A stretch of DNA of 30,951 nt, taken from assembly GCA_048213135.1 (NCBI GenBank), contig PS015648.1:24719-55669 (forward strand). The letters run 5' to 3'. Source of the stretch: Reclinomonas americana ATCC 50394. Taxonomy: Eukaryota > Jakobida > Jakobea > Jakobida. Each line of letters starts with the position of its first letter. Positions within the stretch are counted from its first letter, which is position 1. Of the stretch, positions 8,953-18,606 are shown one piece after another. Made by a program: the position numbers and the translations under genes. The notes under the pieces were generated by a model. The model saw nothing but the letters and a program-made list of their open reading frames with translations. It did not search any database and had not been told where the DNA came from.

Positions 8953-10158
8953 TCAGAAAGCGCACATGTAGCCTCTGTGCGTGCGCGTGTGAGAGAGATA
9001 GAGGGCTGGTAAAGAAGAAAACTGATGCATTGTGCGAGCTGCTGGTGCTGCATGTCTCTCACTGGGCGGGCAGCAGCAGGCAGCTCCTTACCGTTGAGTG
9101 GATCGATGGGAGATGCAACTATCATCGCATGGTCGATCGTTCCTTCGCAGCTGCCTTGCAGCTTCGTTGGCGATGAGAATTGCCAACGAATAGTGGACCA
9201 CGGATCGACTGGCCGCTGTGCACCGGCACCTGCAGCTTGCGCTGTTGTCAGTGTCGTTGAGGGGACCACATTGCGCCATTCATCGATGTTCTCTCGTCGT
9301 TTGCACGTTATTGCTGACGTGTGCGGGGCCGGCCGGGGGCAACCGCAATTTTCTGGAGGTGAGCCGCCGCCTTCGGGTACCGTACTTGCAGACAGTCGGC
9401 TGTATGTTGTGTTTTTCTGCGGGAACGAAGATACTTGTTTTTCCGCGTTTTTCTGTTGCATTGGTGTACACGCACACAACTGGGTGCACGGTGACAGTGA
9501 GAGAGCACGTGTGCGCGTGTGTGTGTATGTGCGAGAGAGGCGAGTGAATCACATCGAACGCATATGCAGTGTCGGGTGCCGAGATGCCCCCACGGGGCGC
9601 CTCTCTTCGTGCAACCGACTTTGCATATTGCAGATTTGAGCATCGGTCGTCTTATTTTTCTTTTCTCGAAGACTGGTGAGCGGAGACCACACCCCCACTC
9701 AGTCACACATTGTGACGTCTCTCTCTCCCTCCTTCTCTCCCTCCCTCCCTCCCTTCTGCTGTGTCTCTGTGTGCGTTTCTGCGTCTCACGAGTCTCTCAT
9801 TTCCGATATGTCTGATATCTTGCCCCCCCACACGTTCCCCCTTCGCTGTCACAGGCTCTCTTTCACACTCACACTCCCACCACACAGCACGTCGACAGGC
9901 GCACTGTCAGAGAGCAGTCTATTTTTCTCGCACCGTGTGCGCCCTATTTGGCACACATTTCCGTGACCAATGCATTGACGAAGCTGCGGGGTGCCTTGGG
10001 TGCCATGTGCGCATCTGCTTCCTCTCTGATGCGCACATTGTGCGTCTGCACTCGTCTCCCTTGTCTATCTCTTTTGCTCTTCCGCGTGTCTCTGGGGCTC
10101 GCACCGCCTTCCTGTTTGTCTGAGAACTAACTCAATTGCTTGCGTGTGCAGAAAAATT
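8953..10158. other. Unresolved spacer of 1.2 kb with possible coding exon(s)
   Basis: No gene can be called with confidence. Between about 9000 and 9420 both strands carry long open frames. The plus frame (ATG near 9105, ending at a good AG|GTGAGC donor near 9360) and the minus frame (bounded by a gctgcag acceptor near 9237 and an ACG|GTAAGG donor near 9094) both look protein-like, but neither can be linked to a start and stop. From about 9480 to 10150 there are GT-rich, CT-rich and CTCC-repeat tracts. A pyrimidine-rich acceptor (ttgcgtgtgcag) ends at 10151, eight bases before the ATG of the next gene, so part of this stretch may be a 5' untranslated intron. Confidence 0.4.
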
Positions 10159-13100
10159 ATGCGCCGTCAACTTTCCTCACCGATTTCCCTGCTGCTCGTG
10201 GTGGTGGCCACGGCCTTGCTCCTGCACGTTGTCGCTGCTGCTGGCGGCAGCCGTTGCGCCAGCGGCCAGTGTCGTCTGGCCGCCGGCACCTGCATGGCAT
10301 GGTTCGTGATTGGTGGTCGTTGTCCGACGACAAGTGGGGCATGTTGGTGACCTCATAGTGTGCCAACCGCAGCACTGGCAACACATTTACTCGCACTACC
10401 AATCGCTCATGTGTGGGGTACGTGTGCCGCCGGCTTCTTCGTTGACACTCTCCACTCCCTGACGCTGACACCGTTAACGTTGTCTCTCGTTCTCCTCCAG
10501 CTCGGCTGGCAGCTTCAACTGTGACGCATGGTGCGCCAGGACTTGTTTCTGTCATTGCCTTTCTCCGTGCTCACATTCACCACATTAGCCCGACCAACTC
10601 GGCCGCCAACGCCGCTCACAATTCATGTGTTTGGTAAGTTCATGCCATCCGCCCTTGCGTTGCTTCTGTCGACTCGGCTCACCGTTCTGTCACAGTGGAT
10701 CGCCGCTCGTCTTCAACGCCGACGCCGTCAAGTGTGATTGGTGCGGTGCATGCATGTGCTGCTCGCATTTTCTCAAATCTCGCATTGGGCACTGACAAGG
10801 TTGTGCAGCCCTCCCGGCTACGGTGGCGATGTCTCGAGCTGCAACATTTGGTGGGACTACCTGGCTCTCGAGCCATGCGCTTCACAGAGCTCACTTCGTT
10901 TCCTCACCACTCTCTCTGTGCTGCACAGCGACGCTGGCAAATTCTCGTCTCGCCCCAACACCGCCTGCACCGATTGGTAAGCGCGTGAATCATTTGCGGG
11001 TTGGCGGGCATGTGACTCACGCTGCGCATTTATTTGTACACAGCCCGCCCGGCACAATTTCCGACGCCAACGGCGCCACTGGCTGCAAGCGCTGGTAAGC
11101 AATTGCGTTCTCCATGCGCATCTCCATGGCAACACCGTGCATATGACCATTTTCATGCAGCCCGCGCAACTCAGTGAGCGCAGCCGGAGCTACTGCGTGT
11201 CGCCCGTGCCCCGATGCCGCCGTGTCGGACGAAAATGTGTGCCACTGGTACGTCTTGCTGTACTCACAATTTGATGATACGTGTGTGCCTGTTTTGTGTT
11301 TGGTCTCACACCATTGGTGGTCAGCTTGCGCGACAAGTTTTTCGACGCCAGCTCGTGGTCGTGCGAAGTCTGGTGATTACATGCTCGTCTGCTTTGTACC
11401 CCATGTGGTTGTTGTCTCACTCGAATTCCTGCAGCCCGGCCGGCAAATGGCTTGCTTCCAAGCCCGCTGGACACCATCAGCGTCCTCGCGATCGTGACGA
11501 TGACGATCACGATGACCATGATGACCACGACGACGACGATGGCGATGATGACCACGATGGCAAGCGTTGCATTGCTTGGTGAGTCGGCGAAGGTGGCTTT
11601 TTGTCATGTAATTGTGTTCAAAAAACTCACGTCACTTTGATTTTGGCAGCCCGGCTGGCAGTTCGCCGACCGCCGCTCGTGACGGATGTGTCTGGTGAGG
11701 AATCTTTGGACGCAGTTGTGGAGAACGAGAGTGTGTGCTCATTCTGTCCCGTTTTTCTGCAGCCCTTCCAACTTGGTGTTTGATCCGGCCACCAACTCGT
11801 GCGGCTGGTACGCATCTGTATGTGGAAAAGATTGTTCTCGCATACAACCCATACCGACTCATGATTCTCGCAGTGCTGCGCCGCGTGTGCTGAGCGCCGC
11901 TGGTGATGCGTGTCTCTGGTAAGCAGGCGCTTGTTTGATTGCACGAGACAGAGTACATTGTGCTCATGTGTGCTTTTGTGTATTACAGCCCCGCTGGAAC
12001 GTCTGGCGACCTGACCTCCGCTTGCACCGCATGGTAAGCAGCGCTTTGTTACGCAAGAACTGGAGAATGAGGGGCGCTTATGCGGAGTGTCTTCAAATAG
12101 CGCCGCTGGATCGATCTCGGCTGCCGGAGACGCCACATGCACTGCCTGCGGTGCTGGCTTTGTGTCCAGCGCTGACGGCACCGCGTGCAACCAATGGTTG
12201 GTGTGGATGTGAGAACGTGCATGCCGTGGTGAGTGCTCACCGATTATTGCACACAGCGCTGCTGGCACCTCTCAGAACGCCACCACCAACACGTGTGATG
12301 TTTGCGCTGCTGGCTCGATCTCGGCCGCCGGTGCCACCGCGTGCACTGCTTGCGGTGCTGGCTTTGTGTCCAGTGCTGATGGCACCGCGTGCAACCAATG
12401 GTTGGTGGTGTGGGTGTGAGTACGCGAGTGCTGTGGTGAGTGCTCACTGATTGTTGCACACAGCACTGCTGGCACCTCTCAAAACGCCACCACCAACACG
12501 TGCGATGCTTGCGCTGCTGGCTCAATCTCGGCTGCTGGTGCCACCAGCTGCACTGCGTGCGGTGCTGGCTTTGTGTCCAGTGCTGATGTCACCGCGTGCA
12601 ACCAATGGTTGGTGTGGGTGTGAGTACGCGAGTGCTGTGGTGAGTGCTCACCGATTATTGCACACAGCGCTGCTGGCACCTCTCAGAACGCCACCACCAA
12701 CACGTGCGATGCTTGCGCTGCTGGCTCAATCTCGGCTGCCGGTGCCACCAGCTGCACTGCGTGCGGTGCTGGCTTTGTGTCAAGCGCTGACGGCACTGCG
12801 TGTGACCAATGGTGAGTGCGTGCATAGTATCCATTCCATTTGCCAACAACTCATCTCTCTTGCAACCCTGCGTCCGCAGTGTTGCTGGCACCGCTCAGAG
12901 CGCCGCTACCAATACATGTGAATTGTGTGCCGCGGGCTCGATCTCGGCTGCTGGTGCCACCAGCTGCACTGCCTGCGATGCTGGGTTTGTGTCCAGCGCT
13001 GACGGCACCACTTGCGTGCAATGGTTTGTGTATATGCTTGAGTTTTCTTGTTGTCCCTCAATGCTGGTTGCTAACTGGCGGAGCGGTCCCTCACCAGCAC

Positions 13101-13304
13101 GGCTGGAACGTTCCAGAATGGAAACTCATGTGACCTCTGCGCTGCTGGGTCGGCGGCTCCGGCGGGTTCGACCAGCTGCACAGTGTGGTGAGTGGATTTG
13201 CAAAAAAACTGCTCTCAACTCGCGACCGCCACACCGTGTCTGACACGCTGCCGTGCAGTGATAACGGAACTGCGCCTTCGGCTGACGGCTCTGCCTGCGA
13301 GTAG
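10159..13304 (+). CDS. Secreted cysteine-rich repeat protein, ephrin-receptor-like/GCC2-GCC3 type (22 exons, 571 aa)
   Basis: Exons: 10159-10301, 10373-10417, 10501-10530, 10589-10633, 10696-10740, 10809-10850, 10929-10976, 11044-11094, 11161-11247, 11325-11372, 11435-11578, 11650-11694, 11763-11807, 11874-11918, 11989-12033, 12101-12196, 12257-12400, 12464-12607, 12668-12811, 12880-13023, 13098-13187 and 13259-13304. They sum to 1716 bases (572 codons with TAG). The N-terminus is a classic signal peptide (basic start, LLLVVVATALLL core, cut after about residue 28). The rest is a string of 15 to 16 residue modules with spacing C-x12-C-x2-C, for example CAAGSISAAGATACTAC then GAGFVSSADGTACNQC. 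These resemble the disulphide-rich modules found in ephrin receptors, TNF receptors and many protist surface proteins. There is no membrane segment or GPI-type tail, so it is probably released. Exon 11 inserts a His/Asp-rich stretch. All 21 introns are phase 2. Ligand or partner is unknown. Confidence 0.88.
12197..12811 (+). repeat. Tandem duplication of intron plus 144-base exon, about 205-base unit
   Basis: Exons 17, 18 and 19 (12257, 12464, 12668) are spaced 207 and 204 bases apart and are almost identical. The introns before them are also nearly identical, including the words gtgctgtggtgagtgctcac and ttgcacacag. Exon 20 (12880) is a more diverged copy with an unrelated preceding intron. 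Each exon encodes 48 residues, that is three 16-residue cysteine modules. Confidence 0.93.
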
Positions 13305-13444
13305 ATGACAGCAGTTGGCTGACTGACTCTTTCTTTCCCCTACCGTTTTGTACCACTCACGTGCACGTATGCTTGTCAGGGTCTGTCTATTCCTGCACTC
13401 TTGTACTGAACGCCGTTGTCGTGGCAGTGAAACGCATTTTATAA

Positions 13445-15170
13445 TCACCTCATGCTCTCGTCCAGTCGCCGTAGCACACGCATCGTCTGCAAGCGCACAC
13501 GAGTCACAAACAACACGCATTTGGTCCACACACACATACAAACGCCGCAATCGCTCACCATGCGCAATACAGACGCAGTGAGTCGCTGATCTGTGTCACG
13601 AACAAAGCGCAATAGAGCTTCACGACGACGACGAGGCACACCATTCAGGCTGCGGGCAGGCGGGTGGGCGGGAGATGTGCGAGTATTTTGTTCAGCGCAC
13701 AAAAACAACAAAACGCGGCTCACCTCTTGGAGATGTAGGCGCGAACCAACCACTGTCGTACCGCCGCTCGTGCCACTTGCACTCCCTGCGCACAGCCGTG
13801 CAGCAGGATGCGAACAAACTGTGCGGATGGCACGGAGCCGTGGTGCAGAGTACCCACCAGTTGCTCGGCTCCGACGCTCAGCTGGCCAACCATGCTCGCC
13901 GCACTAACATGCACGCTGGCCATGCGTGCGAGGAATGCACTCATTCGAGCCGTGGGTGGACTGGGCAGAGCCGCGAACTCGGCGGCCAGGGCGGCCTCTG
14001 AAGGATTATGAGGGTGTACACCTCGATTGCATACTCACAATCGGACCGCACCTTGCACGGGGGCACCGGCTCGACCATCGCACAGTGTCGCCAGGCTGCG
14101 ACAGGGAGCAACACCATGTGGGCGTCATCTCCGGACTTGAAGGGAACAACAAGAGCACACCTGTCTTCCAGCAGCGGCCACACAGACTTCTCCACCAGTC
14201 GCGCCGCACTGGCCTCCAACGCCGGCCTCCAACAGTCGTGCTTCCTGCGCCTCCGCAATTAGCACACCACTGTTTTTCTTTGCGCCTCGTCCACACACAC
14301 CACTTGCAATACACGTCGCCTGGCCGTCGCAGCTTGCGCAACGCGTGCTCCATGAGCCCCTCCACCTGCACCACCCACCTGTGACATGCAGTCGTCTGCA
14401 CACGTCGCAGTCGACACAGCATGGCAGTCTCCAGCAGCAGAGACTCCCACTCCCTCGTGCCCTGCACCCACGTGTGTGTGCGTGCTTGTGGGGAGAGAAG
14501 GCGACCTCACAGCTCACCTCCAACGATCGCTCGTGCAATCGCCACAACAGTCGATGCACCTGCACAAAGCACTGACGCGCTGAAGGCTTGTCCAGCGCAC
14601 CGGCTTGCAATAGTCGTCGAGCGACCAGCGCCGCCCGCTGCATCAAACTGCGCACTTCATCGTCGTCGTCGCTCGACTCTGGCGCAGTCGAGACAACTGA
14701 CAGCGGAGGGATCGCGCTGCCTACACGCAGCATCCAGCGCGATTGCCACCACCGATCCACTTGTTCCACTTGTCGCAGCTCGCGTTCCACGTCGCTGCGT
14801 GCACGAGTGAGCAGGAGAGCCTGTTCACGAGCATGAATGACACATACCTCACAGTCCGCTGCAGAGCCACTCGCAACACGTGTGCAGTGATGAGCGCCGT
14901 GGCCAGTGCCGTGTCAGTGGGAGGCGCAGTGACGGTGGTCGGTGGGGGGAGACGCGCGAGAGCCTCTTGCAGAACGCGCAGCTGATTGCGGAGTCGCTCT
15001 GCTTGCAGTGCACATGCTGTGTTGTTGTTGTTATGGGGGGCGATTGCAGGAGTGGTGGGCGACGCAGGTAGCGGAGTGGAGTGGCCAAGCTCTTGCAGGA
15101 AGCGGCGGAACGCGTCTCCCATGCCGCGCTCGACCGACAGGTGAAGAGAGAGGAGGACATCGACGTTCAC
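13445..15170 (-). CDS. Helical protein of unknown function (about 7 exons, about 450 aa)
   Basis: Minus-strand exons: 15170-14848, 14794-14518, 14461-14301, 14244 to about 14052, about 13995 to 13724, 13649-13559 and 13486-13445 (TGA). All junctions agree in phase except the fourth, described next. The obvious donor at 14038 (GTGAGT) would create TAG across the splice with the acceptor at 13998. Using AAG|GTGCGG at 14051 with the acceptor ttcagag gives an open 452-residue product. The protein is rich in Leu, Arg, Ala and Gln, with heptad-like stretches (AERLRNQLRVLQEALARL; VERELRQVEQV), an acidic Ser/Asp patch (ESSDDDDEV) near residue 135, and no signal peptide or membrane helix. I recognise no family. 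The gene converges on the cysteine-rich gene with about 140 bases between stops, and is divergent from the MATH genes. Confidence 0.65.
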
Positions 15171-15472
15171 GAAATCAGCGTCGTCACCGTGCTCTCTCTC
15201 TCTTGCACACGCGACATATAAGCAATCAAGCCTCTCAAAGCGACATGAGTGAAAGCGTGGCGTGAACGTGTGCCAACTTCCGAGTCATTTCCGGCAAATC
15301 TTGTCCACTCACTCGCACACACATGCAATGACGGAGTATACGTACGAGTTGCGTGGCCTCTGTGTAGCTTCAACATCCTAATGTGCTGACTCATTCCCTT
15401 CACAGACCTGTAAAGCGCGAAGGCCTGTCCACTCAGCTCCTGTTGCACACTCGTACGTGTTGCTGACTGCAC
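15171..15472. promoter_or_regulatory. Divergent intergenic region with relic of a MATH-gene first exon
   Basis: The region lies between the minus-strand helical-protein gene and the first MATH gene. Bases 15328-15410 align with exon 1 of the second MATH gene (16930-17002): both have an ATG, gagtt.cgtg, cttcaac and gactcattcccttcac. The first copy is one base shorter between gagtt and cttcaac and then meets TAA, so it cannot encode the same N-terminus. Promoters for both flanking genes must also lie here; I see no clear core motif. Confidence 0.55.
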
Positions 15473-16770
15473 ATGCCTTGCGCAGTGACGGAGATTCTGC
15501 TGTTCTCAGAGGAAGACTCTCGTCAGGCTCCCTGTCTGCGCATGGTGTACACTGCTGGTGCGTGTTCCTCGTCTTGTGCATCATCCTGATTGACTGATTG
15601 ATGCTGCATGCGCAGCGAATGCATGTGTTGTCAGGTGGAGGATTGATGGCTTTGCGCAACACATGATGACTCCGAAGACACGACTCATGTCGCCCACATT
15701 TGAGTGCTGTGGCTTTTGCTGGTGCTTAGGAACCTTTGTCACACCCAAGAGATACTGCGTCTCCTCACTCCTCTGTCCTCCCTCGCGATCGGTGCAGGCG
15801 CCTTCTCGCGTTCCCCCACGGCAACCAAATCGGTGGCTACTTGTCTCTCTATCTCGAGTCAATGGACATTTTGGATATTCAGGTTGCTGCGATTGACGCG
15901 GGCATTAGAGTGTTCGTCATGGCAACCTCACGCTGCGTTTCTCCGCCAAGCGTCCGACGTGCTAAAACTGTTGACTGCAGCCAAGACACCCGTCTTCCCG
16001 AAGTTCCCGCGGCCGAGTTTGCAGTGGCCACTGTCAGTCAGCTTCCTGGACTCGGGCATCCGTCAACTTTCACATGTTGCGTTGACTCTCTGCTTGCTTG
16101 CTTCTGTGCCAGTGTGGTTCTCACCGGTATCGCGCAGTGATGAGGAAGGTATTCAACGCCTTGGAGCAAGACTGGGGGGTGCGACAGGTGATCTCACACG
16201 CGGACTTGCAACGCGAAAATGCTGGCTTGTTGCGTCGCATGGAGTCGAAGCACCTCGCGTCATTTCATTGCTGATGATGGTGCTGGTGACGGGCAGCCTT
16301 GTCGACGACGCGGTGGTGGTGGAAGCGCAGATTTTGGCCTGGCGATCAAGGACAGCTTTTGCCACTTATGGCCGTGGTATGTGGTTCCACTCTGTGCTGC
16401 AAACATGTTTATCGCTCCTCGTGTTGACGGTGTTGTACTCCGCCAGGTGGCAGTGTGTTCCAACTGAAGCCAGCATCGGTGGGCTGATCTCCACTCTCAC
16501 GAACGTGCACGTGCGGCTACTCACACATCGTGCTTGTCATGACAGACGGAGAATGAAGCTGGCGACATGCTTGCCAGTCTGGACCACCTCATGCAAGTGC
16601 GGCGGGCGTTGGCGACACCGCAGCATGCTGCACGAATGGAGCTCATGGCCGCCCGACGTGCATCGGAGGCCGTTGTGGCACTTGATGACTCGGACTGGTG
16701 CCTCGTGGATGTGGTGATGCGTTGCTGCATGGTTTGCGAGGCAGAGGTGGTCTTGTACCACTTGTCCTGA
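15473..16770 (+). CDS. MATH-domain protein, copy 1 (7 exons, 303 aa)
   Basis: Exons 15473-15557, 15616-15721, 15798-16075, 16138-16243, 16297-16376, 16447-16478 and 16546-16770 sum to 912 bases (304 codons with TGA). The start is the ATG at 15473 (MPCAVTEILLFSEED), because the exon homologous to copy 2's start is frameshifted. A MATH (TRAF-C-like) fold spans roughly residues 33-218: VVRWRIDGFAQHM, SPTFECCGFCWRLLAFPHGN, GGYLSLYLESMD, AAEFAVATVSQLPG, QDWGVRQVISHADL and LVDDAVVVEAQIL. These correspond to the W-x-I-x-x-F, S-P-x-F, G-x-x-W-x-L, Y-x-S-L-Y-L, D-W-G and V-x-D-x-x-x-V-E-A signatures. A conserved C-terminal segment (about 235-303) follows, with LDHLMQVRRAL and ALDDSDWCLVD. MATH domains bind short peptides and often recruit ubiquitin-ligase or protease partners. 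No BTB, RING or protease domain is present. It forms a tandem pair with the next gene. Confidence 0.82.
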
Positions 16771-16929
16771 AATGTAAGCGTGCATCTCGACGTCGTTGTT
16801 GATCTTCAATTCTCGCTGTGCGCTGGTACATTCGCGACGTACCAGGAGCTCGAGAGTTGAAGACTGTCGTGTCCGTCGTTGAAGACTGTCGTGTCCGTCG
16901 TGTTCGCTTTTTTTGTCAGCACAATCACG
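16771..16929 (+). promoter_or_regulatory. Short spacer between the MATH genes with exact 22-base tandem duplication
   Basis: Only 159 bases separate the stop of MATH copy 1 from the ATG of copy 2. The sequence gttgaagactgtcgtgtccg continues for two more bases (tc) and occurs twice, head to tail and without mismatch, at 16856-16877 and 16878-16899, about 30 bases upstream of the copy 2 start. It must lie in or next to the promoter or 5' untranslated region of copy 2. Confidence 0.8.
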
Positions 16930-18456
16930 ATGTTCGCGATCGAGTTCCGTGCTCCTCTGACTCGCTTCAACCTCCTCCTGCACCGACTCATTCCCTTCAC
17001 TCGTACAGTAAGCCGCATGCGCAGAGGAGCGTTGGTCCGTCCCACATCTTCGTTCCTGTCTGTGCGCATGTTCCTGACCGCCGATCGGGACAGAGACATT
17101 GCTGTTCTCGGAGGAAGACTCTCACCAACCTCCTGGTCTACGCGTGGTGTACACTGCTTGTGCGCGTAGCATCATGTGCTGCGTGGCGTGTCACATCATC
17201 TTGATTGAATGCGGAATGCGCAGCGAATGCATGTGTCGTCAGGTGGAAGATTGATGACTTTGCGCAACACATGGCAGCGAGGGCACGACTCGTCTCGCCC
17301 ATATTCGAGTGCAAGGGCTATCGCTGGTGCCTACCGACCCGTCGACGAGTATGAGATGTGCTGGCCCTCATTCCTCTTCCGTGAGCACAGGCGCCTCATC
17401 GCGTTTCCACACGGGAACTCTACCTGCACCTACCTGTCAGCGTACCTCGAGTCCGTGGCGATGAGGGACGTTGATTCTACTGCCGTTTATGCCGGCGCTG
17501 AAGCGTTAGTCATCCTTGGTCTTGCTTTCTTTGTTGATGGTTGTTGCGCTCAAACTGTGAGCAGCGATCGCGAGGAAGACCGCCCCATCCTTCCTGCGGC
17601 CGAGTTTGCCTTCGGTGTCGTCAGTCAGCTGCCTGGACTGGAGCACCAGTCAACGTTCGCAAGTTGTGTCGGTGATTAGCTTGTTGTGGTGCTCGTGCTT
17701 TCTCACGAGCTTGAGAATTCGAACCACCCAGAAATGAGGATGGTATTCACTCGCGGGGAGCCAGACTGGGGACTGCGACAGTTGATTTCGCACGAGGAGC
17801 TGCAACGTGAGAATGCTGGATTGTTGCGTCGCGGGAAGTCGACGCACGTCGCGTTATCTCGCTGCTTACAGTGCTGTTGATGACACGACGGATAGTCTTG
17901 TCGACGACGAGGTGGTGGTGGAAGCGCAGATATTTGTGTGGCGATGTCGATTGCCGCCAGCTCGTCACCGCTGTAAGTGATCTGCGGTGCGACGCAAACC
18001 TGATAGCCCTGCGTGACAACTGCGTACTGTGCCCAGGGGGTAATGCACATCAGCGATTCAAGAAATTACCAGTGAGTCAGGACATGATCACGGTTTGCAC
18101 GTCGCATCCCCTCACACGTTCACATCTGACAGATCGAAAACGACGAAGGCGACACGATTGCCGACCTGGACCACCTCATGGAACTGCGACGAGAACTGGT
18201 GTCACCACTGCAGATGGCTCAGACCGAGGTCACCGCCGCTCGGCAAGCTTCCGCCGCCGTGCGGGCACTCGACGACTCGGACTGGTGCCTCGTCGATGTC
18301 GTGCTGCGATGCTTCATCGTATGCGAGGCAGAGGTGGTATTATTCCACTTGTCTCGCAGCGCGCCGGCAGCATGTACAACGCGCAAGGTCTCAGTGCGCG
18401 CACCGAGGCGCAGCAGCAGTCGAATCCGTGACATGCGTCGTGCGAAAACACGTTGA
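16930..18456 (+). CDS. MATH-domain protein, copy 2 (8 exons, 351 aa)
   Basis: Exons 16930-17002, 17094-17159, 17224-17326, 17391-17662, 17732-17837, 17896-17972, 18037-18071 and 18133-18456 sum to 1056 bases (352 codons with TGA). Exon and intron positions match copy 1 one for one, with exon sizes differing by 0 to 2 codons inside the MATH domain. Landmarks: VVRWKIDDFAQHM, SPIFECKGYRWRLIAFPHGN, TYLSAYLES, AAEFAFGVVSQLPG, EPDWGLRQLISHEEL and LVDDEVVVEAQIFVW. The conserved C-terminal segment (LDHLMELRREL, ALDDSDWCLVDVVLRC) is followed by a basic extension of about 33 residues absent from copy 1 (KVSVRAPRRSSSRIRDMRRA). The N-terminal exon (MFAIEFRAPLTRF) is less certain, because its donor (C|GTACAG) was chosen to fit phase. 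As in copy 1, a possible small intron inside exon 4 is open in frame, and the model keeps it as coding. Confidence 0.8.
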
Positions 18457-18586
18457 CCTTTCGGCTGTGGCAGTTGGCAGGTTTGTGTTTCTCTCGTGAC
18501 CACCGCTGCAAAGTGAGGCACAAGATGGTCATCCTTCCTCGCGGTCTACGCGACGTTGTAGAACTCCACAACCATGCTGCTGTCCC

Positions 18587-18592
18587 AATAAA
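18587..18592 (+). terminator. Polyadenylation signal AATAAA of MATH copy 2
   Basis: A perfect AATAAA lies 131 bases after the stop of MATH copy 2 and only 14 bases before the ATG of the next gene. Copy 2's transcript would therefore end at or beyond the start codon of the downstream gene. Confidence 0.6.
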
Positions 18593-18606
18593 GTTTTTCC
18601 GAGTCC

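Noticed and set aside
8721-9479. 252-codon minus-strand frame
   Set aside because: No start or splice chain could be assembled, and its 3' half is antisense to the twin CX3C exons. It is kept only as an unresolved note.
12197-12811. Regularly spaced repeats as a CRISPR array
   Set aside because: The 204 to 207-base units are exons plus introns of a eukaryotic gene, not 25 to 40-base repeats separated by unique spacers.
13215-13444. Extension of the minus-strand helical gene past 13445 through a possible donor (AG|GTGATT)
   Set aside because: The frame meets TGA at 13445-13447. The extension would run antisense through the last exons of the cysteine-rich gene and gives an Arg/Ser-rich tail of poor quality.
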